Of a stretch of 64,000 nt of DNA, positions 1 to 8,616 are shown in pieces. Position numbers and translations under genes: made by a program. Source of the DNA: Thermacetogenium phaeum DSM 12270 (GTDB taxonomy: Bacteria > Bacillota > DSM-12270 > Thermacetogeniales > Thermacetogeniaceae); contig NC_018870.1 in assembly GCF_000305935.1 (NCBI RefSeq), positions 1,969,001 to 2,033,000 of the forward strand, given 5' to 3'. The notes beneath the pieces were generated by a model. It was not told the DNA's origin, searched no databases, and saw only the letters and a list, made by a program, of their open reading frames with translations. The first letter of the stretch is position 1; each line of letters begins with the position of its first letter.

Positions 1-1
1 C

Positions 2-124
2 CGTAAGTTTAAAGAAAGTACTACTCACCACTATCGCCGTGCTTTGGTTCTTACCGCACGTAAACTCGTGCGGGTGGTTGATGCTCTGCTACGCAGCAAC
101 CAACTATACGTGCCCCAAGAGTAG
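2..124 (+). pseudogene. IS110 transposase C-terminal fragment
   Basis: About 40 codons match the C-terminal region of the intact IS110 transposase at 23821-25065, including the segments HHRRALVLTARKL and LRSNQLYVP (here HYRRALVL). The reading frame ends at TAG (122-124), ten residues short of the intact protein, because the DNA after position 130 is inverted. The 5' part of the gene is outside the window, so whether the whole copy is intact is unknown. Confidence 0.8.
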
Positions 125-130
125 AGAAAG

Positions 131-418
131 CCTTACGGTAATATGTCAAGATCCAAGGGGCAAAATTTCTAAGAAAATTTTCTAATAAAGCGCATACCAA
201 ACTAAGCTTGTTTCCAGAGGTAAATGGAAAAAAGCAATATAAATGGATTATTGGTTGAAAGACAATAGCCAGGTGGTGATATGCATGCTGCTCCACGCAC
301 TGTAGCGTCTTATCCGTTGTGGTCTTTCGGGATAAACCCTACTGGACGGTCGATATGGTATTATGAAGCCGTTGCTATTAGTAGAAGAGCCACCCGACAG
401 ACTAACCCTAAACCACCT
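131..418 (-). repeat. inverted copy of the IS110 3' segment
   Basis: About 288 bp are the reverse complement of 25048-25336 with scattered mismatches. In the second copy the segment holds the last transposase codons plus the 3' non-coding end. Short complementary sequences (AAAG on one side, CTTT on the other) flank the segment in the second copy and could have served as inversion points. Confidence 0.8.
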
Positions 419-747
419 CGTATTTCCGTCTGCCGGCAGCGCCTTAACCCGCACTCTGTAGTCCGGATGATTTTTATACACAATTCAGAAAAACAGCTTA
501 GACGGGTCAATGCATTTCCATCTTCATCTTCGGTCAGGCTGGCTACACCTACACTCTCGGCAAAGTTATCTTGAAAATCCTGCAGAAAATCGAGGTCGAT
601 AAGGTCAAGCAATTTCACGGTACTCTTCCCCACCATCCGTTCAGCCCCCCCTGAACCAAAACGGTTAATATTACCCACCGTGAATCTGAACCTCTGATAT
701 CGGATTTCTACGATAATTTGTAGGTTAGTAACAATTTTATCAATCAT
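361..747 (-). pseudogene. PocR-domain sensor protein, truncated by IS110
   Basis: The product starts by ATGA overlap with the acoR stop codon, so the two were translated together. The part from LLDLIDLDFLQDFQDNF through ASLTEDEDGNALTR to CSELCIK-like and TECGLRRCR resembles the start of a PocR ligand-binding domain, which binds small metabolites in regulators of diol and glycerol use. The frame then runs into the IS110 segment at about position 420 and stops at 361. Only the first ~110 residues are native. A start at the internal ATG (636) is possible, since a G-rich stretch precedes it. Location suggests it once fed a signal into AcoR control, but this is inference. Confidence 0.6.
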
Positions 748-2762
748 TTGTTTATGTTTATATTATAGATCTTCATCTTCCTGTAAATGGTGTTGCGGGA
801 GACCCCCAGCTCCCTGGCAACTCGGCTGATGTTGCCCCCATGTTTGGACAGCAGTTCCAGGATCCTCCTGCGCTCCCTCTCGGCCTGCATCCTTTTCCTC
901 TTCTCCCTCTCCTCCTCTATTCTTGCCACCTGCACAAATGAAGACGCCTCGCAGCTTTCCGAATGCCACGGCCTGTAAATTTCTTCAGGAAGGTATTCCG
1001 CCGTGATCCGACTCCCCTCCGCTATGCTCACCATCCTCTCCACCACATTCTGCAGCTCCCGAACATTCCCCGGCCAGTGGTACCGCTTCAGATGCTCCAC
1101 TACCTCCGGGTCTACGCCATCAAAACTCTTCCCCCATTCCCTGCTGATCCTCTCCAAAAAGTGTTTGAACAGTATCGGTATATCTTCAGGACGCTCCCGA
1201 AGCGGAGGAATATTAATCGTGATTACGTTCACCCGGTAGTAAAGATCTCGCCGAAAGTTCCCCTTCTCCACTTCACCCAGAAGATTCTTATTGGTGGCAC
1301 AGATAACCCGCACATCTACCGGAATCACCTTATCACCACCAAGACGGGTGAGCCTCCTCTCCTGCAATACCCGCAGCAGGGCTACCTGTTGCTCCAGCGG
1401 CATCTCCCCAATCTCATCCAGAAAAAGTGTACCCCCCGACGCCAGCTCAAATTTGCCGGGCCTACCCCCTCGCTTCGCTCCGGTAAATGCCCCTCCCTCG
1501 TATCCAAACAGCTCGCTGGCAATCAGCTCCCTCGGTATAGCCCCGCAGTTTACCGCCACAAAGGGACCCTTCCTGCGAGGACTGCGATTGTGAATGGCCT
1601 GCGCAAAAAGCTCCTTCCCCGTGCCGCTCTCCCCCTGCAGCAGTACGGTGGACATGCTCGATGCCGCCAATGACGCCATCCTGATCGCTTCCCGAATCCC
1701 CGCACTTTCCCCAATTATGTCCCTGAAACGAAATGTGGCCTGCGCCCCACTGAAACGGTTAACCAGCTTCTGCACCCGCTCAATCGGACGGAGGAGTATC
1801 ACGCCGCCCGTAAAGACACCTTGGTCATCTAAAATCGGCTTGCCTGATACCAAACAATGGATCAGCCCGTCTACGGAATCCACCATTACCTCCACTTCGT
1901 TAAAGGTATCACGACCAACGAGTAGCTTATCTATAAAATGAACACGGTTTCCCAGAATATCCCTCACCGGCTTACCTACCAAATCCCGACTTTTCCTACC
2001 GATGATCTGCTCCGACGCAGGGTTGAGCCGTATAATTATACCCCGAGCATCAAAAGCAATAACTCCTTCACACATTGTCTGAATAATGCCTGATAGTTGG
2101 CTGTTGGCAAGGGTAAGTTCCCGGTTCTTCTGCCGGATCCGCATCTGTTCCCGGATGGCTTCTCCCGCCGCCACTACCATACCCAGGGTATGCAGATGCG
2201 CTTCATTCGAGGGACCCGATAGATCTAGAATCCCCAATACGTTTCCGTTATGATCGAATATCGGAGTAGCCGAACAGGTCCAGGCATGGTGTTTGCGGCA
2301 GTAATGTTCCGGGCCTGATACCTGAATGGGCATTTTGAGTAACAGTGCAGTTCCGATAGCGTTGGTCCCAACAGCATCCTCGGTCCAGTTAGCCCCTTTA
2401 ATAAAATTGAGCCCAATCGCATCTTTTAGAGTATCCTCATCACCAAACGCTTCTAGAATATATCCCTGAGCGTCAGTCAGTATCACAATATAGCCGGATC
2501 CCTCAAAAAATTTATAAAGGTTGGTCATAAACGGCCTGGCGATCTCAATCAGATCCCTGTGCTTCTCACGCAGGAATTCCAATTCGGAGGAATCCAAAAC
2601 GTCATAACAGGTGCCGTCGTACGGATCAATTCCCGCCTGATAACACCTCTGCCATGATTCCGCAATTTCGGGCCGCAGCGTCTCAAATTCGAGTTCCCCC
2701 GTAGTCACAAACTTCATCCAAGCCAACGCAATGTCAGACAAAGCTCGGTGAGCTATAGACAT
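744..2762 (-). CDS. acoR: sigma-54-dependent transcriptional activator AcoR
   Basis: The 672-residue protein has the AcoR layout: an N-terminal GAF sensor domain (about 40-200), a PAS domain (about 220-330), an AAA+ domain with Walker A GESGTGKE, the sigma-54 contact motif GAFTGA, Walker [11 protein letters not shown], and a C-terminal Fis-type helix-turn-helix ([22 protein letters not shown]). The start MSIAHR was chosen because GGGAGG lies five bases before it; an upstream ATG (2804) lacks such a site. AcoR proteins activate acetoin catabolic operons from upstream sites. A good sigma-54 promoter lies ahead of the aco operon at 22298-22313, which fits. It is the first gene of a two-gene unit with the truncated PocR gene. 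Confidence 0.9.
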   Translation of the reverse strand: MSIAHRALSDIALAWMKFVTTGELEFETLRPEIAESWQRCYQAGIDPYDGTCYDVLDSSELEFLREKHRDLIEIARPFMTNLYKFFEGSGYIVILTDAQGYILEAFGDEDTLKDAIGLNFIKGANWTEDAVGTNAIGTALLLKMPIQVSGPEHYCRKHHAWTCSATPIFDHNGNVLGILDLSGPSNEAHLHTLGMVVAAGEAIREQMRIRQKNRELTLANSQLSGIIQTMCEGVIAFDARGIIIRLNPASEQIIGRKSRDLVGKPVRDILGNRVHFIDKLLVGRDTFNEVEVMVDSVDGLIHCLVSGKPILDDQGVFTGGVILLRPIERVQKLVNRFSGAQATFRFRDIIGESAGIREAIRMASLAASSMSTVLLQGESGTGKELFAQAIHNRSPRRKGPFVAVNCGAIPRELIASELFGYEGGAFTGAKRGGRPGKFELASGGTLFLDEIGEMPLEQQVALLRVLQERRLTRLGGDKVIPVDVRVICATNKNLLGEVEKGNFRRDLYYRVNVITINIPPLRERPEDIPILFKHFLERISREWGKSFDGVDPEVVEHLKRYHWPGNVRELQNVVERMVSIAEGSRITAEYLPEEIYRPWHSESCEASSFVQVARIEEEREKRKRMQAERERRRILELLSKHGGNISRVARELGVSRNTIYRKMKIYNININK

Positions 2763-2799
2763 CTCCTCCCTCCCCCCTGTTAATAAGTTGCTCTTATTT

Positions 2800-2819
2800 G
2801 ACACTGTTCGACAAACAGC
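2800..2819. promoter_or_regulatory. small palindrome and TGACAC half-site upstream of acoR
   Basis: CTGTT-cgaca-AACAG (2805-2819) is a short dyad directly upstream of acoR, adjoining TGACAC (2800-2805). The same hexamer occurs twice upstream of the sigma-54 promoter near 22.45 kb. This may be an autoregulatory AcoR site; the evidence is only the shared short motif. Confidence 0.3.
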
Positions 2820-2968
2820 CCCTATCCCCTGCCAACCGGATATGGGTTATGTAATACAATAACATATCATAACCAGCAGGTTGTAGTGTGAAGCTGCCGG
2901 CTACACAAATAATACACAAATAACTTAATTAGCAAAATTCATACCGGATTTAAAGCTCCAAAAGATCA

Positions 2969-2999
2969 AATGGGGGCGAACTCCAGGTCCACCCCCATT
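2969..2999 (-). terminator. terminator of the aco/lipoate operon
   Basis: AATGGGGG pairs with CCCCCATT around a 15-base loop, seven bases after the MoaD-like stop codon. On the minus strand the stem is followed by TTGATCTTTT. It is the only clear terminator-like hairpin I saw between the sigma-54 promoter and acoR. Confidence 0.6.
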
Positions 3000-3005
3000 C
3001 GCCTT

Positions 3006-3293
3006 TCAGCCCCCTGCCAGCCTGAAGAAAATCGCCACCTCATCCTCTTCCTTTAAAGGTGTTGCCAGACCTGCCAGATGTTCTATTGCCCTCCCGTTGA
3101 CCAGAATGATCACGTCAGAACTGAGCTGTTTCTCCTGAACGGAATCTGTGGGAGCAAAAAGCCACCGGGTCAGCTCCTTTCCGTAATGCTCGGATAGTTT
3201 TTCCAGCAGTTCTACCAATACAGTCGCCGTAAAATCCGCGGTTTCTTTTACACCTGTAATGTCCCGGAGGAGAGCAAAGAACTTCACTTTCAA
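3006..3293 (-). CDS. MoaD/ThiS-family sulfur carrier-like protein
   Basis: This 95-residue protein has the ubiquitin-like beta-grasp pattern of MoaD (MKVKFFALLRDITG near the start, DVIILVNGR in the middle, DEVAIFF and the terminal GG). The C-terminal Gly-Gly is the site that is adenylated and thiocarboxylated in MoaD. In many anaerobes a moaD-like gene accompanies tungsten aldehyde:ferredoxin oxidoreductase genes and serves pterin cofactor assembly. Here it follows the remnant of such a gene, 23 bases downstream, so it has probably lost its local partner. It is the last gene of the operon. Confidence 0.75.
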   Translation of the reverse strand: MKVKFFALLRDITGVKETADFTATVLVELLEKLSEHYGKELTRWLFAPTDSVQEKQLSSDVIILVNGRAIEHLAGLATPLKEEDEVAIFFRLAGG

Positions 3294-3316
3294 AGGGGAT
3301 CACCCCCATTCATGCG

Positions 3317-3715
3317 TTATTGGAGGCCTAGCTCTTGTAGCTTCTCTGGGGTCGGCCTGCCCTCAGCGTCCCATCCGCGCACCTCGTAGTACTCCGGAAG
3401 CATGACATCCAGTTTGCTGACCGCTCCCTTGCAGGGGCCGACCTTGACCGGCTCCTTCAAAATGCGCGGCGGCAGCGTATCGTCCGCTTTGGTAAAGCCG
3501 TTCGCCAGGAGGAAGAGTCGCTCCATGTTCCAGATCCTCTCGCCGATCTTCATTATTTCTTCAACGGTAAAGTCAATCCCTGTTGCAGCTGTGAGTTGTT
3601 CGGAAAGTTCCGGTGCTCCGATGGCAAATGTCAGGAAGAGGCAGATCCCGGAAGAGTCTACGGCCGCGGTGAGATCCTGGAAGATCTTCGTAACTGAGCT
3701 TTCCCTTCGATTCAT
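3317..3715 (-). pseudogene. aldehyde:ferredoxin oxidoreductase, C-terminal remnant
   Basis: The 132-residue product matches only the extreme C-terminus of tungsten aldehyde:ferredoxin oxidoreductases, recognisable from RIWNMERLFLLANGFTKADD, TLPPRILKEP and the end region LPEYYEVRGWDAEGRPTPEKL. Full enzymes have about 600 residues with a pterin-binding N-terminal domain and a 4Fe-4S cluster, all missing here. A TGA lies in frame shortly before the ATG. An intact enzyme would oxidise the acetaldehyde made when acetoin is cleaved, so its loss matters for the pathway. Another copy may exist elsewhere in the genome. Confidence 0.75.
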
Positions 3716-3930
3716 CCTGGCCCAAACCCAGCACTCTCACATTCTCCCAGGCTGTTTTGAGAAAAATTCATTTCTTTATTCCCACGGTGCTAAAAATCAT
3801 GGTTCACAGAAGGCAGCTGCTTGAGTCACATTTAATTCACTAGTTCAACTAAAATTTTTTCTCTAGGCCCATTTAGGTAATTTCAAGAAGTTCAGCAAAC
3901 GGCGGCGAAAGATAGTACAACACTTCACCA

Positions 3931-4929
3931 TCAAAACTCCCTCGCCCCAAGCCATCCCAGTAAATCCCGAACAAATGACCTCATCCCGGCGCCCTCGATA
4001 CAGCCGACCCTTTCTATGATGACATCTTTGCGGAAGGGAATACCCTGAAGGGATTCCGCAAGGGCTTCGACTAGGCCGCAGTCTATGGCATCCGAGTAGA
4101 TGACAGCTTTTTTAATAAGGCCTTCATCTATGCTGAGACAGAGCTCGATTTCTCCCCAGTCAAACCTGTTGCGCAAGGAAATGTCGAAGTCGGGGGTTTC
4201 GCCGTATCTCCACTCCCAGGACGCATACTTCTGGTACAGCCTGAGTATCTCCTCGGAGTCCCCGTCAAACTGAATTTCACGGGAATATTCCCCGTAGACT
4301 TGGGCAAAGCTCTCTTTTACGCTCTGCCGCACCGCTTCAATGGTGATTTCAGGATTCAAACGGGCCAGGTTGACCACCCTTGACCTTACCGATTTAACGT
4401 CAACACCTTTCGACGCTATTTTCTCCTTGGAGACCCGCAGGTAGCGGGCGAGTCTGTTCATGTCCGTGTCGACGAGAATGGTGCCGTGGTGATAGGCCGA
4501 TCTGGACTTGAAACAAAAGGCATTGCCCGAAAACTTTTTCCCCTCAACGGTGAGATCGTTGCGCCCCGAAAATTCCGCCTCTATTCCGAGGTTTCTTACG
4601 GCCAGCAGGAGAACGTGCAGTTGCCTTTCCAGATCGTACAGCTTCCTGTCCATGACGAATGTGAAATTCAGATTGCCGAGATCGTGATAAACCGCTCCGC
4701 CCCCGGATAGCCTGCGGGCAAGTTTGCCGCCTTCGCTTTCCAGCTCTTTACAGGCACACTCCTTCCAGGCATTTTGATGCTTGCCGATCACAACCGTGTT
4801 GTCGTTCTGCCACAAATACAAAATAATCTCATTCTCCGCCACATGATTCAACAAATACTCTTCAATAGCCAGGTTGTACCATGGGTCATAAGAACTTGAA
4901 CTTGCATACGCTGTTCTCAATGTTCCCAA
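3931..4929 (-). CDS. lplA: lipoate-protein ligase A
   Basis: The 332-residue protein has the standard LplA arrangement: a biotin/lipoate ligase fold with RRLSGGGAVYHD (residues about 92-103), the lysine-containing motif GRNDLTVEGKKFSGNA, HHGTILVD, and a C-terminal accessory domain (about 255-332). LplA activates lipoate with ATP and transfers it to a lysine of lipoyl domains. Of the three ligase homologues in this operon it is the most canonical and the most likely to act on free lipoate and AcoC. It sits ten bases after the isochorismatase-like gene. A 215-bp gap with no recognisable gene follows before the oxidoreductase remnant. Confidence 0.88.
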   Translation of the reverse strand: MGTLRTAYASSSSYDPWYNLAIEEYLLNHVAENEIILYLWQNDNTVVIGKHQNAWKECACKELESEGGKLARRLSGGGAVYHDLGNLNFTFVMDRKLYDLERQLHVLLLAVRNLGIEAEFSGRNDLTVEGKKFSGNAFCFKSRSAYHHGTILVDTDMNRLARYLRVSKEKIASKGVDVKSVRSRVVNLARLNPEITIEAVRQSVKESFAQVYGEYSREIQFDGDSEEILRLYQKYASWEWRYGETPDFDISLRNRFDWGEIELCLSIDEGLIKKAVIYSDAIDCGLVEALAESLQGIPFRKDVIIERVGCIEGAGMRSFVRDLLGWLGAREF

Positions 4930-4939
4930 CCCTCTTTTC

Positions 4940-5488
4940 TTATTTCAACAATGGTGCAATTGCCTTAAACTCGGGGGTTCCCGCCACTTTGAGCAGGTCA
5001 AAAACCACGGTCTCGGCATTTGTTATTACAGCGCCTTCTTCCCTCATTAATTCCAGACCGTTCTTGTGATTGTGCTTGAACCGGGAGCAAACGGCATCCT
5101 GCAATACGAAGACCTGATACCCGGCCATGATCAGATCCCTGACCGTCTGGAAAACACAGATATGGGTCTCGCTCCCCGCAACCAGGATCTGGTTCCGGTT
5201 GTATCCCTTTAGCACCTTTAAAGCATCCACCGAACAGGCCGAGAAACTGATCTTCTCCAGTTTAACGTGTTCTCCCAGGCTGCCCTTCACCTCCGCAACC
5301 GTGTACCCCAAACCTTTCGGATACTGCTCGGTGACAATAACCGGTATGTTCAATTTGTAACATGCCGCAAGCACCAGCTGCGTGTTTTTGTATACCTTCC
5401 CGGCCTGGTCCATCACCTTCATCAGATTTTCCTGCAGATCAATAATCATGAATACCGAATTGTCTGCCTTTAATAAATGTCTTGCCAT
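4940..5488 (-). CDS. isochorismatase-family cysteine hydrolase
   Basis: The 182-residue protein has the family catalytic residues: Asp in MIIDLQE, Lys in LEKISFSA and Cys in ETHICVFQT. Members hydrolyse isochorismate, nicotinamide or other amides, and many are uncharacterised. The ATG at 5488 was preferred over the GTG two codons upstream because of the better distance from AAGGGATGGGG. The neighbours (a metallo-beta-lactamase fold hydrolase upstream, lplA ten bases downstream) raise the chance of a role in freeing lipoyl or octanoyl amides. That is inference; the substrate is unknown. Confidence 0.75.
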   Translation of the reverse strand: MARHLLKADNSVFMIIDLQENLMKVMDQAGKVYKNTQLVLAACYKLNIPVIVTEQYPKGLGYTVAEVKGSLGEHVKLEKISFSACSVDALKVLKGYNRNQILVAGSETHICVFQTVRDLIMAGYQVFVLQDAVCSRFKHNHKNGLELMREEGAVITNAETVVFDLLKVAGTPEFKAIAPLLK

Positions 5489-5536
5489 AAACACCCCATC
5501 CCTTGCAAGCTGTTCCTTTGATATTTCACTCCGAAG

Positions 5537-6295
5537 TCATAAATAAAAAGTGTCTTCCTCCAGATACCGGCGCGAATGATTGTCAAATGCTCGATCGTGA
5601 CCCGGGATGATAATTCCCCGGAAACGGGATATCCGCCGGGCATTGTTCATAAACAGATCGGCGTTATAGTGAAGAATGCCAGCAGAGTTTTTTCTCCACA
5701 GGTCCCGATGGTACAGCGCATCTCCCGCAACCAGAACCGCACGACTCTTATCCTGTAGAATAACGGCGCGGCTGCCAATGGAATGCCCTGGAACAGATAC
5801 GACCGAAAGATTTTTCGGAAGCAGGGGCTGGTCTTCAAAAAACTCTAACTGTTCCGGATCGCCCACCAGTTTATCTGCAGGGTATGCTTCTGTAAGTTTT
5901 TTCAGCTCTCGGGCCAAGAGGATCTCCTGGTCTCGAACATGTCGCCCCATGCTGTGCAAGCCGGCGGCCGGGTCTTTGCTTTCCCGCAGCCTCGCGGCAA
6001 AGTCCCGTTCGTATGCCAGCTCCTGCCGGCTGATCAGAATGCGGGCATTTTTAAAATGACGATTGCCGCCAACGTGGTCCGGGTGGATGTGTGTATTGAT
6101 CACCAGGCTGAAATCCAACGGACTGTAGCCTGCCTCCTCCAGGCTTTCCAACAAGCCCGGATTGCCGTACATCCCAGTGTCGATGATCGCCAGCATCTTG
6201 TCATCCAATTCTACCACTGTAGATGTAACCGGAATATTCCTGATCAGGAGATTGTCGATCTCATGCAGAACGGTGGTTAAAGCAGTGACCTTCAT
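5537..6295 (-). CDS. metallo-beta-lactamase-fold hydrolase
   Basis: The 252-residue protein carries the binuclear metal motifs NTHIHPDHVGG, VPGHSIG, VAGDALYH and IIPGHDRAF of the metallo-beta-lactamase superfamily, in the order seen in glyoxalase II and lactonase-like enzymes. It overlaps the upstream radical SAM gene by ATGA, so the two are coupled. Thioester or ester hydrolysis is typical for this fold. A link to acyl or lipoyl thioesters would suit the context but nothing in the sequence proves it. No signal peptide is visible, so it acts in the cytoplasm. Confidence 0.8.
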   Translation of the reverse strand: MKVTALTTVLHEIDNLLIRNIPVTSTVVELDDKMLAIIDTGMYGNPGLLESLEEAGYSPLDFSLVINTHIHPDHVGGNRHFKNARILISRQELAYERDFAARLRESKDPAAGLHSMGRHVRDQEILLARELKKLTEAYPADKLVGDPEQLEFFEDQPLLPKNLSVVSVPGHSIGSRAVILQDKSRAVLVAGDALYHRDLWRKNSAGILHYNADLFMNNARRISRFRGIIIPGHDRAFDNHSRRYLEEDTFYL

Positions 6296-7293
6296 GCTTT
6301 AACCTCTTTTCCAATCATAGATGCGCCCTTTCCCCCGCCGCGTTTGCCCGCAACTATGCCCATCAGGCTGCAGCACTCTTCGGTGAAAATCACCTGCAGC
6401 CCTTTGTTGCGGGCATGTGTTATGGTTGCCTCATCTGGGTAGGCAATGGCGTTGACACCGCAGTCCACCGCCAGCTTCTCGATTTTCTGTTTGTACCTGC
6501 CGGGCGGCCTGGCGCAACCAAGGGTTAAAGGGATGTCGGGATTCAAGAGGCGGGCTGTGGCAAAGACCCTTGCGGTTTCCTCCACCGGCGGCGGCTCCAC
6601 TCCGGCCATTTCCGTTCCTTTCATCGGGGAGATGATAACGAGCACCACCGCCTGGGGGTCTGCCCGGCTGATCATTTCTAGGGCCTTCATCTCTCCCAGG
6701 AGGCGGCCGTAATGCAACCCGATAACCACATGGGGAGCAATGCTCAACCCCGCTTCCCGGCAGGTCAGCATCGCTTCCAGATAATCACTTGGCTTATGAG
6801 CCAGGTGATACACATCGCGAATCGTGCTTTCCTCACCGATCACATCCAGCAGAACCTGATCGACCCCCACTTCCCGCAGGGCAACTGCCGTTTCCCGCCG
6901 GATCAGCCCGCTGTGCACCAGAACCCGCAACCCCTTCCCTTTGGCGTACCCAATGGCATCGACGAAGGGGAGCAGGGGTACCTCCCCGCGTGAATCCGCC
7001 CCTCCGCTGACCAAGATACCCCGGCAGCCTTTCTCCATCAGGCGGTCCACGACGCGGCACATCTCTTCGGGCGTCGGTGTTGGGATCATGGTTTCCAGCA
7101 GTCTGCCGTTGCAGTGTGCGCAGCGGCAGGCGCACGCCTTACCGGTCACACTGAGGTTGACAAAGGAATTGCGGCGGTTGGCGAAAAACCTGTTCTGGTA
7201 ATGCTTTGCCCCAGGGGCCGAAAAAATGATCTGAGGTGCGTGATCCTTTCTGATCTCCCAGGCCTGCTGCATAAGGTTGCTAAGCCCCGGCAT
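6292..7293 (-). CDS. radical SAM protein, LipS1/LipS2-type lipoyl synthase partner
   Basis: The 333-residue protein has a radical SAM cluster motif in the form CACRCAHC (CX3CX2C) and a following TIM-barrel (ILVSGGADSRGEVPL, VDQVLLDVIGEE, VVIGLHYGR). The start MPGLSNL was chosen because GGGAGGGAG lies just before it; it then overlaps the previous radical SAM gene by 14 bases. Two adjacent radical SAM genes beside lipoate ligase and GcvH-like genes is the signature of the LipS1/LipS2 lipoyl synthase, which inserts two sulfurs into an octanoyl chain and is unrelated in arrangement to LipA. Which of the two subunits this is I cannot say. A BioB/HydE-like enzyme is the alternative. Confidence 0.7.
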   Translation of the reverse strand: MPGLSNLMQQAWEIRKDHAPQIIFSAPGAKHYQNRFFANRRNSFVNLSVTGKACACRCAHCNGRLLETMIPTPTPEEMCRVVDRLMEKGCRGILVSGGADSRGEVPLLPFVDAIGYAKGKGLRVLVHSGLIRRETAVALREVGVDQVLLDVIGEESTIRDVYHLAHKPSDYLEAMLTCREAGLSIAPHVVIGLHYGRLLGEMKALEMISRADPQAVVLVIISPMKGTEMAGVEPPPVEETARVFATARLLNPDIPLTLGCARPPGRYKQKIEKLAVDCGVNAIAYPDEATITHARNKGLQVIFTEECCSLMGIVAGKRGGGKGASMIGKEVKA

Positions 7294-8323
7294 GCGAAAC
7301 TCCCTCCCAGAACTGGGAGCGAATGATTTCGATATCCTCCGGTGTGGGAACAAAGGGATAGTTTCTCATAGGTTCGCCAGCCCTCTCGTTTCCGAAGGGC
7401 CTGTTGCAGGCAAGGAACCCGTCTTCTCCGGGACACCCGGAGGTCATGAACGCCAGGCCGTTATTGACATACGGCTCTATGTCGATACCATAATCGACTA
7501 TCTGTCCTTCCGGAGAAAAGCTGATGGCAGCTTCGGAGAGAATCCCTTCGTTGATCAGGTAACGGGCAAGCTGTACCCGGCGGTATTGCCCGAGGGGGGG
7601 TTGAGGGGAGTCCTCCATCAGGCTGCCGGCTTCTGGGAAAAAGGAGAACAGGTGAGTCAGGGCTCCCATCCGGTATGCTCTCGATATTGTCTTAACCATC
7701 TGTTCTTCCGTTTCACCGAGACCGACGATGAGGTGCACGCCCACTTTATGGGGGCCGAATACCTCTACGGCCTCGGCCACGGTATCCCAGTACCGGCTCC
7801 ACTTATGGGGGCCATTTACGGTGCGCCCGCGGTGCTTTTCGAAAAGCTCTTCGGTAGCAGCATCAATGGCGATATCCACCCGATCCGCCCCGGCATCCCT
7901 GATCATGGCCAGGTCATCCTTACCACGCATGACAGTGGGTGTAAGCAGCCCGCTGATGGGAAGACCCGTAGTTCTGAACCTGTCCGTAACAGTACAGGTA
8001 TCAACCACACTGCGGGGATGGGTAAGCATGGAGACGCACACCCGTTTAAAAGGGTGATTTCTCGTTTTTACCCGCTCAAGGATTTCATCCAGGGCATATG
8101 TCGGCCACTTTACACGGATAAAGGTTTTCCCGGTACTTACCTGCCGGTTGCGGGCAAGGCCGCAGTAGCTGCAAGCACCGCGGCAGCCGTCCTGATAGGT
8201 AAGCAGAATATTGAGGCAGGTGCACTTCGCCCCCCGGAGAAACCGGCCCTGCTCCAGTCCCAGGCAGATCGCTCCTGCCAGGCTGGTTTGTACGTATTCC
8301 GGGCTTTCCTTTATCATCTTCAT
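7280..8323 (-). CDS. radical SAM protein, LipS1/LipS2-type lipoyl synthase partner (BioB-like)
   Basis: The 347-residue protein resembles biotin synthase in layout. It has the cluster motif CRGACSYC (CX3CX2C) at about residues 47-54, then SGLLTPTVM, DRVDIAIDA and VHLIVGLGETEEQM. Additional cysteines (CTCLN before the motif, CPGEDGFLAC near the C-terminus) could bind a second, sacrificial iron-sulfur cluster, as sulfur-inserting radical SAM enzymes do. It lies upstream of and overlaps the other radical SAM gene. No biotin genes are nearby, while three lipoate ligases and two GcvH-like carriers are, so a lipoyl synthase role is favoured. A 290-bp leader with palindromes precedes it. Confidence 0.72.
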   Translation of the reverse strand: MKMIKESPEYVQTSLAGAICLGLEQGRFLRGAKCTCLNILLTYQDGCRGACSYCGLARNRQVSTGKTFIRVKWPTYALDEILERVKTRNHPFKRVCVSMLTHPRSVVDTCTVTDRFRTTGLPISGLLTPTVMRGKDDLAMIRDAGADRVDIAIDAATEELFEKHRGRTVNGPHKWSRYWDTVAEAVEVFGPHKVGVHLIVGLGETEEQMVKTISRAYRMGALTHLFSFFPEAGSLMEDSPQPPLGQYRRVQLARYLINEGILSEAAISFSPEGQIVDYGIDIEPYVNNGLAFMTSGCPGEDGFLACNRPFGNERAGEPMRNYPFVPTPEDIEIIRSQFWEGVSHAGA

Positions 8324-8438
8324 AAGAATTCCCCCCTTTATTTGTAATTACTGCTTATTGGTCTACCGCCTTGAAAATTATGTTCTTGCTGTTCTAAAAC
8401 CCGAGCCAACCGTCTTCTCTGAAGCCGTCCATGGCGCA

Positions 8439-8532
8439 GAGTCGTTCCGACTCCCCCACCCTCAACGACATTTTCAATAACAATCGTTCTGAACGAATGT
8501 TAAAGGGTAGAAGTTACCTTTGGGGAAAGGTC
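8439..8532. promoter_or_regulatory. cluster of palindromes in the leader of the radical SAM genes
   Basis: The 293-bp gap between the second lipoate ligase and the radical SAM pair is the longest gene-free stretch between two genes of the operon apart from the IS256 site. It holds three dyads: ACCTTT-gggg-AAAGGT (8517-8532), a 23-bp near-perfect palindrome AACAATCGTTC-T-GAACGAATGTT (8479-8501, 10 of 11 pairs) and GAGTCG-ttc-CGACTC (8439-8453). The middle one looks like a dimeric repressor site. The regulator is unknown. Confidence 0.45.
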
Positions 8533-8616
8533 ATTTCGGCCAACGTTAACTACTCCCCATCAGAAGAAGATAACAATCCAGCATATTGATCCATGAGCTG
8601 AAGAAGACGATTGTTT

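Larger units (their letters stand above)
1..418 (+). mobile_element. IS110-family element, 3' part (copy 1)
   Basis: This is the right-hand end of an IS110-family element whose left part lies outside the window. Positions 2-130 match the 3' end of the transposase gene of the second copy (24923-25050). Positions 131-418 match the stretch 25048-25336 of that copy, but in reverse complement. The junction with host DNA is at about 418-420, inside a PocR-domain gene. The two copies differ by scattered substitutions, so they are not a very recent duplication. Confidence 0.75.

Noticed and set aside
963-1673. 236-codon plus-strand frame opposite acoR
   Set aside because: It lies antisense to the well-supported AcoR AAA+ domain and has no recognisable motifs.
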